DNA of 64,000 nt. It comes from Melanocharis versteri. Taxonomy: Eukaryota > Chordata > Aves > Passeriformes > Melanocharitidae. Location of the stretch: positions 434,001 to 498,000 of the forward strand of contig VZTG01007436.1 of the NCBI GenBank assembly GCA_013397845.1, in the 5' to 3' direction. The notes under the pieces were generated by a model that saw only the letters and a list, made by a program, of their open reading frames with translations, did not search any database and had not been told where the DNA came from. This document shows, piece after piece, positions 26,201 to 37,514 of the stretch. Every line of letters begins with the position of its first letter. The first letter of the stretch is position 1. The translations under genes were made by a program, and so were the position numbers.

Positions 26201-27430
26201 TGCAGAGTTAATGTAGCCCCTGAAAATTCCATTTTCCTAAGAAACATTGACGCCAGACACTTGCTTCAAGGATATTGATTCTTTCTTTTCAACACCTGAA
26301 ACTCTATGAGCATGTTTTTCTGGAGAAAAATCATCTTTCTCTACATAAGAAACATTCACTCCAAGGCCAAGCTATGGGATTCCAAACTATGTGGCAGAAG
26401 TTACAGGCAAACACTTCGTGATCTGGGGTGAGCCAAGTGACACGGAACATTTAATTTCAAAATTCTGTCAGAGGCATGGTCTGCTTAAGGAAACAAGAAG
26501 GAGCTGGGCATAGCATTTTTTCATTCCTGCTCCTGGGTGCCTTCCAGTGAGACATCCCAAGATATCATTGTGTCAAGGCTAATGCAGCTGTTATGAGCTT
26601 AATAAAGAGGACCTTTTTTTCCCCCTGATTTTTAATCTATTCAGTGGTCTTTCAAAAAAGACAGCAGTAACAGCTGTTTATCAAAAGTATTGCAACACAA
26701 GGTTCATGTTTATTCTATTTTTTTAATTTCACCTCTCATCCAAACAACTGATTTTCTTTAATTCTTGAAATTAAACCAGTATTTGCTGCTTAGAGCATCA
26801 CAAATATTCACTTCAGACAGTGTTGAAAAACTTTCGCCAACAGAAGAGACACTAAGAAATGTGCATCTATTTTGAAAGCTGGAATATAGTAATGAAGTGT
26901 TAGGGACAGTTGAATCAAAAATATGGCTTTTACTGCTTCAATTTATTTTTTCTTTAGTTGGATGTCTAACATGAGTATTGAAGTTTCCATATTTGAGCCC
27001 TTTTCCCTGCACTGTCACTATGGTTATAGTTCTGCTGACAACTCGGGAGAGCTGTACAGCTTACAAAGTGTCTGAGCTGTACAGACCTGCACTGCAGCAG
27101 ATCTTCACCTGACACTTGCCTCTACCTCAATAGCATCTATTCCAGGACCCGCAGCCCACCTCACCCCCTGCTTGAGCACACCACCCAAGTTTTCCTTTTA
27201 AGATCTGCTGCCACGGTAAGGAGTTCCTGTATTCCTTAAGAGTAGTGAAAGATGCCCAACTCAGCAGGGATATCTTAGGTCAGCAGAACAACTTTGCTCT
27301 CACAGTTCGCATCTCAAGGTCCTACCTTTGACACTTGAAGGGGTCTTTTCTGCTCTGAACCCCCTTGCAGGCGGAAGCCCCAGGGGGCACCTCCAGACAG
27401 AGTGATGAGCATTTCTTCTTCAGCTCCCAT
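10565..27430 (-). CDS. SYNPO2L: SYNPO2L (synaptopodin 2-like), 5' three coding exons, partial gene
   Basis: Joining 27430-27326, 13848-13697 and 11226-10565 on the minus strand gives one open frame of 306 codons plus 1 nt. It opens with MGAEEEMLITLSGGAPWGFR, a PDZ start with the carboxylate-loop variant WGFRL. Exon 2 completes the PDZ (residues about 5-86). Exon 3 is a disordered Ser/Pro-rich segment containing SPPDSEAYYGETDSDAD and HLIPMVGPVEHPIDEDLTTT, both close to the human SYNPO2L sequence as I remember it. Family knowledge: SYNPO2L (CHAP) is a heart and skeletal muscle Z-disc protein that binds actin and alpha-actinin. All junctions are GT-AG with matching phases (0, then 2, then 1). 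The C-terminal coding part, a large exon in other vertebrates, is absent from the window. The gene lies head to head with SEC24C. Identity is very likely; the downstream gene structure is unknown. Confidence 0.93.
11227..13696 (-). other. SYNPO2L: SYNPO2L intron 2
   Basis: This 2470-nt sequence lies between the GTAACC donor at 13696 and the ACAG acceptor at 11227-11230. It has moderate GC and no recognisable repeat or gene. Short open frames are scattered and carry no family motifs. Confidence 0.85.
13697..13848 (-). CDS. SYNPO2L: SYNPO2L coding exon 2 (PDZ C-terminal half)
   Basis: This 152-nt exon encodes residues 36-85 plus two bases of codon 86. It reads IRKRSKACRGGLWENDVLVS followed by INGKSCAGLSHANAMQIID, typical PDZ beta-strands and the alpha-B helix. 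The acceptor is TTTTTCAG just above 13848 and the donor is GTAACC from 13696. It begins in phase 0 and joins exon 1 directly. The second half reads SSNGMLNIRVKR, the last PDZ strand. Confidence 0.93.
16925..16964. repeat. Two-copy direct repeat, period 21 bp
   Basis: The 19-mer beginning tttcaaagagaaaa occurs at 16925-16943 and again at 16946-16964. It is a simple local duplication in SYNPO2L intron 1. Confidence 0.9.
17211..17236. repeat. Perfect 11-bp inverted repeat with 4-nt loop
   Basis: The arms cataccttgac (17211-17221) and gtcaaggtatg (17226-17236) flank the loop tcat. No U-run or other functional context is seen beside it. Confidence 0.9.
22124..22830 (-). pseudogene. Possible degraded processed pseudogene, parent not recognised
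   Basis: On the minus strand an 88-codon frame (22429-22163) reads MKLYYGNNFYEDEQDNFKMM and then ATKQDLFNEGETWLLSIKSK. It ends in two stop codons, with an A-run of about 14 lying roughly 25 nt further downstream (22124-22137). Further 5', a separate open stretch without a Met contains NDNTIQEIFDQKQSSGKKEN followed by KHKHKKQK. Both have charged, protein-like composition quite unlike the A/T-rich surroundings, and both are interrupted by stops. An intronless, broken coding remnant with a 3' poly(A) suggests a retrocopy. I do not recognise the parent gene, and chance cannot be excluded. The 5' limit is approximate; similar Lys/Glu-rich fragments continue to about 23.2 kb. Confidence 0.35.
23631..24340 (-). 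mobile_element. CR1 LINE fragment, 5'-truncated
   Basis: The plus strand begins with catagaatca, the complement of the CR1 3' terminus. The minus strand encodes the C-terminal end of the CR1 reverse-transcriptase ORF, including DVVRHWNRLPREFVGAPSLE and VFKARLDGALSNL. The element is broken and truncated. It contains a 65-bp tandem duplication (24141-24270). The upstream end near 24340 is approximate. Confidence 0.93.
24141..24270. repeat. 65-bp tandem duplication inside a CR1 element
   Basis: The units 24141-24205 and 24206-24270 begin gctggccactcctc and gctggctactcctc and are nearly identical. A third partial copy starts at 24271. Confidence 0.92.
24735..24794. repeat. (GAAAG)n pentanucleotide microsatellite
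   Basis: About 12 perfect GAAAG units form a purine-only tract in SYNPO2L intron 1. Confidence 0.97.
27326..27430 (-). CDS. SYNPO2L: SYNPO2L coding exon 1 (start codon, PDZ N-terminal half)
   Basis: This exon has 35 codons, MGAEEEMLITLSGG through RPLQVSK, followed by a GTAGGA donor at 27325. It ends in phase 0. The start at 27430 is chosen because the MGAEEE opening matches the conserved N-terminus of the family. A second in-frame Met lies at codon 7. The WGFRL motif forms the PDZ ligand-carboxylate loop. The exon was found by reading the minus strand; it is hidden beneath an unrelated plus-strand open frame. Confidence 0.93.
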
Positions 27431-28264
27431 GATTTCTGTGCTTTAGATATTTTGTCTTCACAACTTCAGTACAGACCACAGTTCTTAACAGGCAGAATCT
27501 TCTATTCCCATATTCACAGTTCACACCACCACTCTCCAGTCCCCACAAGGCCCTCTGCTCACTTTCTCCTTGAGGTTCACACACACACAAGAGTTGAGAC
27601 TGTCAAGCCCAGTCTTCACTGCTCTTCTGGACTCCCAGCTGCTGCTCTGCCTATGATTAGACATTTGATTCTGCCCTTGGTAAGGGGCCAGCGTTGTCCT
27701 ACACACGTGTCATGTCAATCTCACCCTCTGTGCCCCCCCGCATGCATGATGGATCCCTCACCGGAACGTGGCTGAAAATAGCACACCTCCTGTCTCTCCA
27801 GAGCTTTGTCCGACATTCTTAAAGCTGGAAGCACTTCAGTAAAAATGTTATTTCCACTTTGCATTCCAAATGCAAATCTTAGAGTCACTCAGTACTCAGG
27901 ATCCGTTACTATGAGTTTCAGGCAAGGACATGTCACAGGCACAAACTTGTACAAATCAGGTGATAGCACCTGACCCTATGAATTGAACAAAACCAGCTTG
28001 CAATTAATGTGCTCTCCACTTCTATTTTCTCCATGCAGCTAGTGTTATTACACAGCAGCACTATGTACCTGCCCCAAAAGCCACAGGCAGACTACAGATG
28101 TACTGTGCTCCCTCTGCAGTGTGCTGCTCCCTGACATCCCCTACATCCACTTGTAATATTAGACACTAGGACCAGAATAGCTGGGATTAGCTACACACAC
28201 AGGATTCAGCTCTCTGCAGGGCACTGCTTACATAGACTCAATGGCCAAGAGAGCCCAACCAGGT
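27431..28264 (-). promoter_or_regulatory. Presumed SYNPO2L 5'UTR and promoter region
   Basis: This lies immediately upstream of the SYNPO2L start on the minus strand. By eye it contains an E-box CAGCTG near 27639, an M-CAT-like cattcca near 27864 and a one-mismatch MEF2-like site near 27768. All are motif types common in striated-muscle promoters but also expected by chance. No clear TATA box or CpG island is seen. The transcription start is not determinable. Confidence 0.3.
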
Positions 28265-28805
28265 CATAGAATCACAGAATTGTTTAGTTTGGAAGGAACT
28301 TTTAAGGATCATCTAGCCCAACCCACCTGCAATGAGCAGGGACATTTTCAACTATATCAGATTGCTCAGAGACCTGTCCAACGTGACCTTGAGTGTTTCC
28401 AGGGACGGGGCATCTGCCACCTCTCTGGGTAACCTGTTACAGTGCTTCACCAGCCTCATAGCACAAGCTTTTTTCCTTATATCTAGCCTAAACCAACTGT
28501 CTTTTCATTTAAAACCATTACCCCTTGTCTTGTAACTATAAGCCCTACTAAAAAGTCTGTCTCCATCTTTCTTATAAGCCTCCTTTAAGTATTGAAAGAC
28601 CACAATAAGGTCTCCTCAAAACCTTCTTCAGGCTGAACAACCCCAACTCTCTCAGCCTTTCTTAGTAAGAGAAGCCTTCACACCTCTGATCATTTTCTTG
28701 GCCTCCCTCTGGACCTGCTCCAATGGGTTTATGTCTTTCTTGTGCTAAGGACCCTAGAGCCGAACACAGGTCTCCAGGTGGGGTCTCACTACAGTGGAGT
28801 TGAGT
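28265..28805 (-). mobile_element. CR1 LINE fragment
   Basis: It starts with catagaatcacagaatt on the plus strand (the CR1 3' end in reverse orientation). It continues through the characteristic complement of the 3' coding and untranslated region to an end near 28805. Indels interrupt any frame. It lies between the two divergent genes. Confidence 0.9.
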
Positions 28806-29136
28806 CCTTCAGTGTTCTTTCTTTAGGACTATGACAGACAAGACCTCCTAGCCATCCCAAGCCAGGGGGTTATAGAAGAATTAAAGTCCATGTTCCCTCT
28901 TTGCAACAAGGCTTAAAATATAATTTCCTGTTAAGGTCCTGAGGACAAGCTTATCCTTACCTCTTCCTTATTCTGCACGTTCTTAGCTCCCAATGACTAA
29001 TATCCTTATACTGTAACATCCAGAGGATGTACTTTTGTTGTGATGCCATTGCTTGGTTGACTACTCCACTGTCAGTACTATACCACCACTCATCCACTGT
29101 CGTTGCATATCACTGGAGGGCACACACCAACACAAT

Positions 29137-29702
29137 CATAGAATCATCGAGGTTGGAAGACACCCTTGAGATCAAGTCCAACCATCCACCCAACACTACC
29201 ATTGTAACCCCTAAACCACTAAATCACATCACCCAGCACCAGATCCAGATGCCTCTTAAACACCTCCAGGGGTGGTGACTCCACCACATTCCTGGGCAAC
29301 CTATTCCAATGCCTGACCATCCTAACAATGAAAAAGAAAAAAAATCTAACATCCAAGCTGAGTCTCTCCTGTCTCAGCGTTAGGCCATTTCCTCTTGTCC
29401 TCTCTGTAGCCACAGAAGACACCAGTCCCCTCCTCACTGCAATCTCCTTTCAGGCAGTTGTAGAGGGCGATGAGAATCCCCTACGAGCCTCCTCTTCTCG
29501 AGACTAAACAGTCCCAGGTTCCTCACCCATTCCTGTAAGACAAGTTTTCTAGACCTTTCACGAGCCTTGTTGCCCTTCTCTGGACACGCTCCAGCACCTC
29601 AATGCCCTTTCTGATGCGAGGGGGCCAGTAGTGCCTACTGAAGGCAGTACTTGAGGTGTGGCCTCACCAGTGCCGAGTACAGAGGGATGATCACTTCCCT
29701 AT
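29137..29702 (-). mobile_element. CR1 LINE fragment next to the SEC24C CpG island
   Basis: It begins catagaatcatcgaggttgg, the reverse complement of an avian CR1 3' end. The minus strand carries the pol C-terminal signature RHWNRLPRNVVESPPLEVFK. It runs upstream to about 29702 in the 5'-ward CR1 segment. Sequence differences from the other two copies suggest a different CR1 subfamily. It ends roughly 100-250 bp before the CpG island. Confidence 0.92.
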
Positions 29703-29799
29703 TATTATTCCCTATTATTATCACAACTCCCTATTGTTAGTAGGGAGTGAACAACTCTTTGCACCTGGGTGCAAAACTGGCCCTGGTTGCTCCCCTGTC

Positions 29800-30420
29800 G
29801 CAGTCTTTCAGAGGCCGCTGGTGGGACAGGCGGCCAAGGGCACCGCGGTCAGTGGTGGCCGCGGCTCAGCAGCGTTCGGCCGTGCCGTGTTTACGCCTCA
29901 GCTGCCCGTGCGGACAGTGCTGGTTCAGGCTGTGTGAAAAGCATCCTCACGGCCCATCCCCGCAGCCCCCTCCCGCCCCGGTCGGGACGTCAGCGGCCGC
30001 GGCTTCCCGGCGCCTGCGCCGCATCCGGGCCCCGGCGGGCGGAGCGCGGACGTGGCAGCGGCGNNNNNNNNNNNNNNNNNNNNNNNNNNNNNNNNNNNNN
30101 NNCCGCTGCCGCTTCCTCCTCCGCCGAGGCCCGGTGGCTCCCGGTCGGGTGACGCGTCGGGCCCACTGTGCTGCGCGCCACGGGAGGCTCTACAGAGCCC
30201 CGGGGCTGCCCGGAACGCGCCCGGGTGGGAGCGTCCCTACTGCCCGCGGCCCGGAGGGGGCCGGCGGCCTGCGGGGCCGGGCCGGCTGCCGGCGGGGCCT
30301 GCACTTCCAGAGCCTGGGCTGCCCCGAGGAACCCGTCGGTGTCCCGGTGTGGTGCGGCGACACCCGGCGGCTGCGAGTCGGGCCGTCGGTCCCGCACGGA
30401 GAACCGACTGCTTCTTTTTG
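29800..30420 (+). promoter_or_regulatory. SEC24C: CpG island: probable SEC24C promoter and non-coding exon 1
   Basis: CpG density and GC content rise sharply here relative to all flanking sequence. By eye there is a GC box cccgccccg (29972-29980), a CRE-like gacgtcag (29986-29993) and an NRF1-like gcgcctgcgc (30010-30019). No TATA box is seen, as expected of a housekeeping promoter. A 39-base gap (30064-30102) interrupts it. The next downstream gene is SEC24C, whose first coding exon begins with an acceptor, so a 5' non-coding exon must exist, most likely here. The exon 1 donor was not resolved. Confidence 0.7.
30064..30102. other. Assembly gap (39 N)
   Basis: Thirty-nine ambiguous bases lie in the CpG island. 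The flanks ggcagcgg and ccgctgcc are reverse complements, consistent with a GC-rich stem that resists sequencing. The true length of the missing sequence is unknown. Confidence 0.99.
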
Positions 30421-33400
30421 GCCGGGGTGCGCCGCGAGTCAGATACCCCTCTCTGCAACCTTCCTAATCTCCTGTGATCCGCGGATCCTTCCCCTGGCGT
30501 TTGTGCTGTGCTGTTCAAGCTTTCATTCATTCGAGCTTTGTAAAGGATGGTCGTCCCTTGAGGAGATGTGGCGGCTGAGATTGGTTGGATTTGGTAGTAA
30601 AACTTAGTGGTTGCTTGTCTACGGCTTTGAAAAAAGGAAGAAAGAAAGTAAAGGAGATGGTATAATCGAAATACAAGTGTAGTCTTGAAAAGGTGGTCAT
30701 GCAAGATGGGACTCTTTTTTTCCATGTAGATGGTGCTTTAAATGTGTTTATTTTTTATTGTTGGAGTTTGCTTTCACTCTTTCTGGGAAATGCTTTTGAT
30801 GGAGTACAGTGAAGTTTAGTTTCCTTTTTTTTTTTTAATATACTGAGCTTTGAGAGAGACTGCAAAACCATCCAAACTGGACTGTAGTTGAAGTTCTTTT
30901 TAAACTTACTGGCTAATGGAAGTGGTTGCTGGAACGCAAGAGAATTGCTTACACCTATGTCAGAAGTTATCCACAGGGTTGTACTGTCACTGAAAATACA
31001 GATTTTTTTTCAGTTTGGTACTCAGTTGATTGTTAGCTCTTAATGTGATAGTTCCTTAAAAATATTTCTAGGTCCTTTTCTGTTATGGGATTATGTAGTC
31101 AACTTTGCCGAATATTGTGAGGAATGTTGGACAGAAATCACCATCTGAGACATAACATGCAAATTCTTCTCTTCTGTTTTGTTGTTTGTTGTTTTTTACA
31201 AGCAGTGTAAAATCATATCACTGGAATGGGAGGTGACTACTGATTTTGTACTGTTTATTAATATGAAGTTTTCCTGAGTAAATTTAGGGAACTCTGGTTT
31301 TAACATTGTTTTTTTTCTTTCCCGCAACTTTCTCATAAGAGTAGGTGTTCCAGTTATGGGACAGATAGAAATATATGTAGCCTAGAACTTCCAAGCTTTC
31401 CTCTTTAAAGGAGACTTACTTTCAATCACCTATCTACACTCTGTGAAAACATAAACATTTCTATCCATTTTTTTGTGGAACAGGTTCTTGCTAATGGAAC
31501 TACCCTTTTCAGCTTGAAGCTGTGTCATTCAGGATTCTTTTATTGCTGTACACAGACTGTGAAGTGGACATCAATATAAAGAATATATAATTGCTTCTTA
31601 ATATGCTTTGACACTCACTCCAGGTTCTAATTTCATGGCTGAAAGCTGACTTATAGCAGTGAACAGCTATTTAAAGGCTTATTTCTTTGATGAGTGGTTT
31701 GGTGTTTGTACCTCTTGGAATGTTTTTTCCTGCTATGGTAAGACTATGTTATCTTCCTGTAACACTTATTATCAGAAGGAGGGTCAAAAATCGAAGCAAA
31801 AATTGATGGTTGGCTAAGGAAGGGCAAGGTACAAAGAGTCATCAACAGTAATCAGCAGCAAGGTCTCTGCAGAAGAGAGAAGGTGGATGTTTCTTGTTCT
31901 TTAGGTTTGAAAAGGTGTGTTAGGGATAAATTGTGAAGATAGAGCTTGTTTTTATATGTTCAGCAAGATTCATTGTTAACATAGAAAGCACTAAAAGACA
32001 GTATAAACTGGCAGTAGGTATTAGGAAAAGCTAATTCTGACCTTTTTTGTTTCTTGCAAGTGATGGAAATTGTGTACTGTATATTTGTGTAGAGGAAGTC
32101 AGAGCACAGAGATGGCCAGTGTTACAATGCGTGTAAAGAAAACTTGTTTTTTAGGCTTATTCTATATATTTCCGTTTTTCTTTTCTTCCTTCTGGCCTCT
32201 TCCCTAAATTTGAAACTGCTCATGTAACTTTTTCTAATCAATTATGCTTGTGCAACAGTCACAGAAATTATTCAGATTACTTCACTCATTGTAACATATA
32301 TATCCACATGTATGTGGAGGTAGCTAAGAAACAGAGAAATCTTTCACTGTGATTTTGTTGATGCTGTATTGTCAGTGACTTTTGCCTCCATGGGGTTGCT
32401 CTTCAGAAGCCATGCTCATAACAGAGCATTTTTCAAATCTTTTCCTAGAGCTTTATTACAGTGAAAGAGATGTGAATCGGTCCTCCCAGGAGACTTGAGT
32501 CAACAAAGTATAAAATGTTATTGAAGTAGAAGTCTGATGGTGATGGCAGGAGTTGGAAATAGTGGTAGTTTTAAAGTTAGGTCGAGACTAAGCTGGGGTT
32601 TTTTATATTCAGTTTTTAATCACTTTCACTCTTGTGACTTGTATCCTGTATTGTACCTTGCCTAGGATGATGAATCAGCCTAACAAAACTGGGTTTAGTG
32701 TGGCCCTTCTTTAGAAGAATATAGAAGTGATCACACCTTAGATTCACTTTGAAAACTGTCTTATACTTTTCAAGAACTGTTAAAACAAATGTTTCTGGCA
32801 GTAACTCAAAATCCATAGATGAAGAAAGTGTTACCTGTGGTGTAACAAGCTGAGAATCTGCACAGGCAGGAAGAGAGAGTGCCACATATTACAAACAGAT
32901 TGGAATTGGTTCCGGTATTGCCATTTGGGTTGATTTGGACAAATATGTGGGAGGCATTTGTTACAATGGCGTGTGGGCTCACAGATTACTTGGCAGTTTC
33001 TGACTTCCAGGACATGAGTTTCTTTTCTGGGATTTTCTATAGAAAAAAAAAGAAAACAGGAAATTTTTATATCTGAAAAGAACCAAGTGTTCCATGAGTG
33101 CTCGTAGAAGACCTGGTCAACCTGTCAATGAAACAAAAGCAAGGATATTTCCCTTTCCAAAGAGCGTTCTTAGCTCCAGAGTCTAGGTCTTTGTAAGAAT
33201 ATCAAAACCTTGCTGCTTCCAGAAAGTTGCAGAACAGAAACATTAAAAGCACTGTAGGCAATATTCTGAATTACTGGTGCTCTCCTTCTATCCCATCTTT
33301 TGGAAGTAGTTTTGATTTTTGTGTTAAATTAAATAGACATAAATCCTTCAGTTTCAGGATGTTGTAGGTGGCTATGTGGTTGTCTTGGGTTGTGTGTGGG

Positions 33401-36400
33401 ATTTTTGTGTTATTGTAGGTTTGGGTTTGTTTTTTTTTTTTTTTAAGTATCCTTCTCAGAAGTTGAAACAAACAAGCATTTTCTTTCTCTGGGACCAGTG
33501 ATAAAGGCACTAGCATGTTTCTGAAGGAAAGTAATTTTGCTGTGTGCCTTTCCTTTAGAAAGTGAACAAGAACTGATGAGATCAAGGGTTTCAGTTTCAA
33601 AAGGAAGTTAACAGTGAATGCAGACTATAAAAAATGATGAATATGAAGTTTTCAGTGATTTGGGAGATTTGCTCATTGAAACAAACTCCTGTGAATCACT
33701 ATTTTTTTTTTAAAGAGAGTTGTAAAAACTTCACTGTGGTCTGATTTGTTTGGATACTAAGGAATCTTGAAGCTATTGTAAAAATTTGGGTATTCCACAA
33801 CCCCTACCTTATTCCTGTGTATTTTCCTCCCATCAGTTTATTACTGATCTTCGCTGGTTGTCTGTCTTGTACAACAGCATTCTGGTGTAATTGTAGCTTT
33901 GTAACTGTGTTGACCAAAACTTCATGGTCAGCTGCCTTTATACAGAGGAATAGAAAATGGCATAGAGTGACTGCTTCCTGCTTTGCAGGGAAATTGTTGT
34001 TTATGGTAATGACCACTTGTCATAGGATTTTTTCTCTATCATCAATTCTGCTTATTTGAGCTCTGTGTATCGTAACTGCTGAGTAGTACTATGATGTTCA
34101 ACACCATGCGTCAGTATTATGTTTGGCTTAGTTTTGGTAATGTGTTACTACGTGCAAAGGAATATCCTCAGCATTTTTATCCAGTGAAATGGCCTGTTTT
34201 CTCCATTTCTCCCTGTCTGGTATATGTATTATTTTTGTCATTCTCCGCATCCCACCCATCCTTCATGTCATAAGACAGAGCATGAAATTCTCCCTTTCTC
34301 CATATCTCTTCAAGTGACCAGGTTCTAATTTACACAGAGATGTTTTTTTGAGTGGAGACAAAATGGATGTTTGATAAAAATAACTTGTACTGAGGAAGAG
34401 GGCAAAGGGACTCACTCAGTGACAACTGTCTTCCACCTTCTCAGAGGCAGATACTCTTGGTCCTGCCCTATGGTATTTCACATCAGTGATGAGCGAGTGT
34501 GCCGCAAGCCTTATGTTCAGAGCAAGTTGAGCACCAAAATCATGAAGCAGCCTTGTCCTCAGCTTCAGCACTGGACTTGTTCTTAAGTCTCGCTCCTTGA
34601 CCCTCTGCCAGTGTAGAGCAAGCATCAACTTGTGCTGTGGTGGAGATGAATCTGTGCTGGCTGGCACGTGGGCTAGCTAAAGGTCTGAGGTGTATCTACC
34701 TTTCAGTTGAGACACTGAGTTAGAACCATCTTCTTTGTATAGCTACTTTTTCCATGAAAGTGTAGAAGATTATCTCAAAACTCTTTTTCTGTGTAAGATG
34801 TGCATTAAATCAGCTTACCTCTCCGTTTTGGTATTGTGGAGAGAGCAACAAGCTGACAGATATCACCTGCTCAGGCAGGAAATACTGATATTCACGTGAG
34901 GGAGGGAAGGCTGAAAAGGAAATAGTAAAAGATCATCAGGTAAGATCACTTACAGAGTATACACGCACAGCAGGAAGTCAGAAGTGGTTTACAAGGGACG
35001 TGCTTGAGTTCCTGTCCCATCGTGCTTTAGAATAACAGGAGAAAAAACATGAAAGATTGGTCTTCTGCCCTATAGTAATTCCTAGTTAGAACATTAGATC
35101 TGTTCAGGGATTTCTATAGGTCTAACTTGTGAAAAGTGTTGTAATGGTTATAGGTCAGTAGCTGTCCTGTGGAATACTGCTACTCTGCAGCTCGTCCTGG
35201 AGGAGGGACCTGTTTGCAGGAGCCCTGACTAGAAGCCAGATTCCTTATGTGCAATGCAATAAGCAGGGGCAGGAAGAAGAGAACACAGCCCTCCTTCCTT
35301 GTCAGAAAGCCCCGCCCAGATGTTCCAGGATGTGCAGGTAGAGGAGTCCTCTCGATGTGTTCTTCCTTCACTGTACCCCCACCTTTGCAGGAGGCTCGCT
35401 CTTGCTTTACTGCTTGCACAGAACAGGAGGTGGCTGAGAGTAGGTCCGTGATTGCAGTGTGGTGACACTGATTGCCTGCCTAGGCAGTAAGAGGTTAACC
35501 TTTCAGAGAACTTGGGAAGGGAGCAGGTCCCAAAGTCCAGACTTCCTGGCCCCATTGCTGCTCAGGTTAGACTGTTTTGCAGAACTAAGTCAAAGGTAGT
35601 GTGGGAAACCAGAATTTTTTGAGATTACACATTATAAACATGACAGCAAGAGAGTAATCATGTTTAAAACCACTGCAGGCTGATCAAAAATTCTGTCGTG
35701 CTCTTGTAAGCTGTTGCAAATGACATGTTAACTTTCAAGAGCAAATTACCTTTAAATAGTTAAGAGATCTTTTTCTAAACAAAAGCCCTATCTTTGCCTT
35801 TATACAGCTCGGAGAATAAAAATGTAAAACTTCATTTATTTTCTTTCATAAAAGTTTAAAATCTAATTTCAGAGTAAGTATTAGTAATCTTAGTATTGAC
35901 ATTTGTCATGTTTACTAGCTATAGGAGGTAAAATGTAGTTTTTATTTTTTGTGCTAGCTTTCTTTTGTAAATAATTAAATCTCTCTATTGTGATATGTGT
36001 ATTTTTCCTTTGTTATATGTATGAAAGAATTTCTTCATGTGGATGATTCTTACAGAGCTGTAGTAGCTTTGCTGTGCAACTGTGGTGTCAGTTGCTGAAA
36101 TAATTCTTTGGCATCATATTTTTTGGTAATGTGAAGAACCAACCTTAGCATTGTTTGGCATGTTCTAATCGGAGTGTAGCCAAACCAGCTTGGGGCTTTA
36201 TTACCTGATGGAGTTAAGCTACAGATTGCTGGTCAGGCTTTGCTTCAGATGCCTGGTGGCTGTTGCACCTCTATCTCCTCTGTGTTAGGCTTTACTTTGT
36301 ATCTTTAACACACAAGTTCAGCGTAGGGTTTGGAGAAAAATATGAGGGCAATATTAGTTTATTATTTTACCTTTACTTTACATTTTTATATAAAGTGATG

Positions 36401-37514
36401 GTTTTTAGTAAATAAATTAATTGCCCCAAACATGTTTCTTTAGTGTTAGTGTAGGTAGTCTTGGCTGAAGAAGATAACAGTGACATGGAGTGTCCAAAGA
36501 AGTACAGGAGATGCAAAATATTCTTCCTAGAAACACACCACAAGGGGATCTCCTGTGCCTGAAATCATCTCCTTGATTCTCCTCAAATGAAAGGCATTAT
36601 GGGCTTCTGCCTGCTTGCTGTTGTAAGAATTGCCTGCTTGGGGTCTTAGAGTAACAGTTTGGCTTTTTTTGTTATAAAGCTAGTCAGTCTCTTTATACAG
36701 TTAGTTAGGAGAATTGGGAATCTGTCTGTTGAGCAACATTTCTTGCAAAAGTTTGCTAAGAAATGTCTCTCCTGTCTCTTGGCACTCTGTTTCAGGTCTT
36801 ACACTTTGGTATAACTCCTTTAGTGCCATCTTTGCCTGTAATCATTTTCTATTTCGAACACTTTTCCTAGGTGAACATTTTGCTTTTGGAATATCTTTGT
36901 TTTCTGAAGTGTATGTACGTAGCAAGGACTTTAAATCATCTATTGCTAAAAAAAAAAAGGCTATAGCCCCCTATGCTGGTCTTGTTACAGATTCTATCAA
37001 ACCCTTCAAGTGGCTGCCTTTGTGGACGGTGAAGTGTGCTGCTTGTAACAAGGAAACATGATCAAGTAAACTAACACAGAGGTGACAGCTGAACTTGTTC
37101 CATGTTATTGAAGTGTTATGTTAAGGAATCACTCATCTATATCATGAAATCTATTTTCTGTTGGTCTGATTTTGTGAAGTGGAAGTAGTTTGTAAGATTT
37201 CTCAGGGCGCTTGATGATGATCTGCTATGGGATGGCAAATGATGGTATTTCTATCTAAGGTGATGATCACAAGTCTGACCAGGATGAAATACTGACTAAG
37301 TTGATTAGAAAACATAGTTTCTGAAAATACTGTTTTGAATTGCTCTTGTAAAGCATTTATCTTACTTGAAAAAATTGCTGTGCAAGAGTAAGTTACCATT
37401 AATGTTTTAGCTTCTAAAGTGTCTTAGGATCTCTCACTTACTTGAAAACAGTAGGGAAGCTGACCAGTTTGGTTTTATGTCTGCTAAAAGTCATTTTCCC
37501 CCCTCTTTTTGCAG
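30421..37514 (+). other. SEC24C: SEC24C intron 1
   Basis: This is about 7 kb between the CpG island and the exon 2 acceptor at 37511-37514. It is A/T-rich with several T-runs. I see no repeat family, RNA gene or coding exon in it. Confidence 0.7.

Larger units (their letters stand above)
13849..27325 (-). other. SYNPO2L: SYNPO2L intron 1
   Basis: This 13.5-kb intron runs from the GTAGGA donor to the TTTTTCAG acceptor. It contains a short perfect hairpin (17211-17236), a 21-bp-period duplication (16925-16964), a possible minus-strand retrocopy (22124-22830), a CR1 fragment (23631-24340) and a GAAAG pentanucleotide array (24735-24794). The rest, including 24800-27320, shows nothing I can identify. 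Confidence 0.85.

Noticed and set aside
27365..27775. 136-codon plus-strand frame opposite SYNPO2L exon 1
   Set aside because: It has no motif or splice context, and the opposite strand carries the conserved PDZ start.
29747..30607. 286-codon plus-strand open frame through the CpG island
   Set aside because: It runs across the N gap and its length reflects high GC content, which lowers stop frequency. Several other frames are open in the same place and no domain is recognisable. The region is better explained as promoter and 5'UTR.
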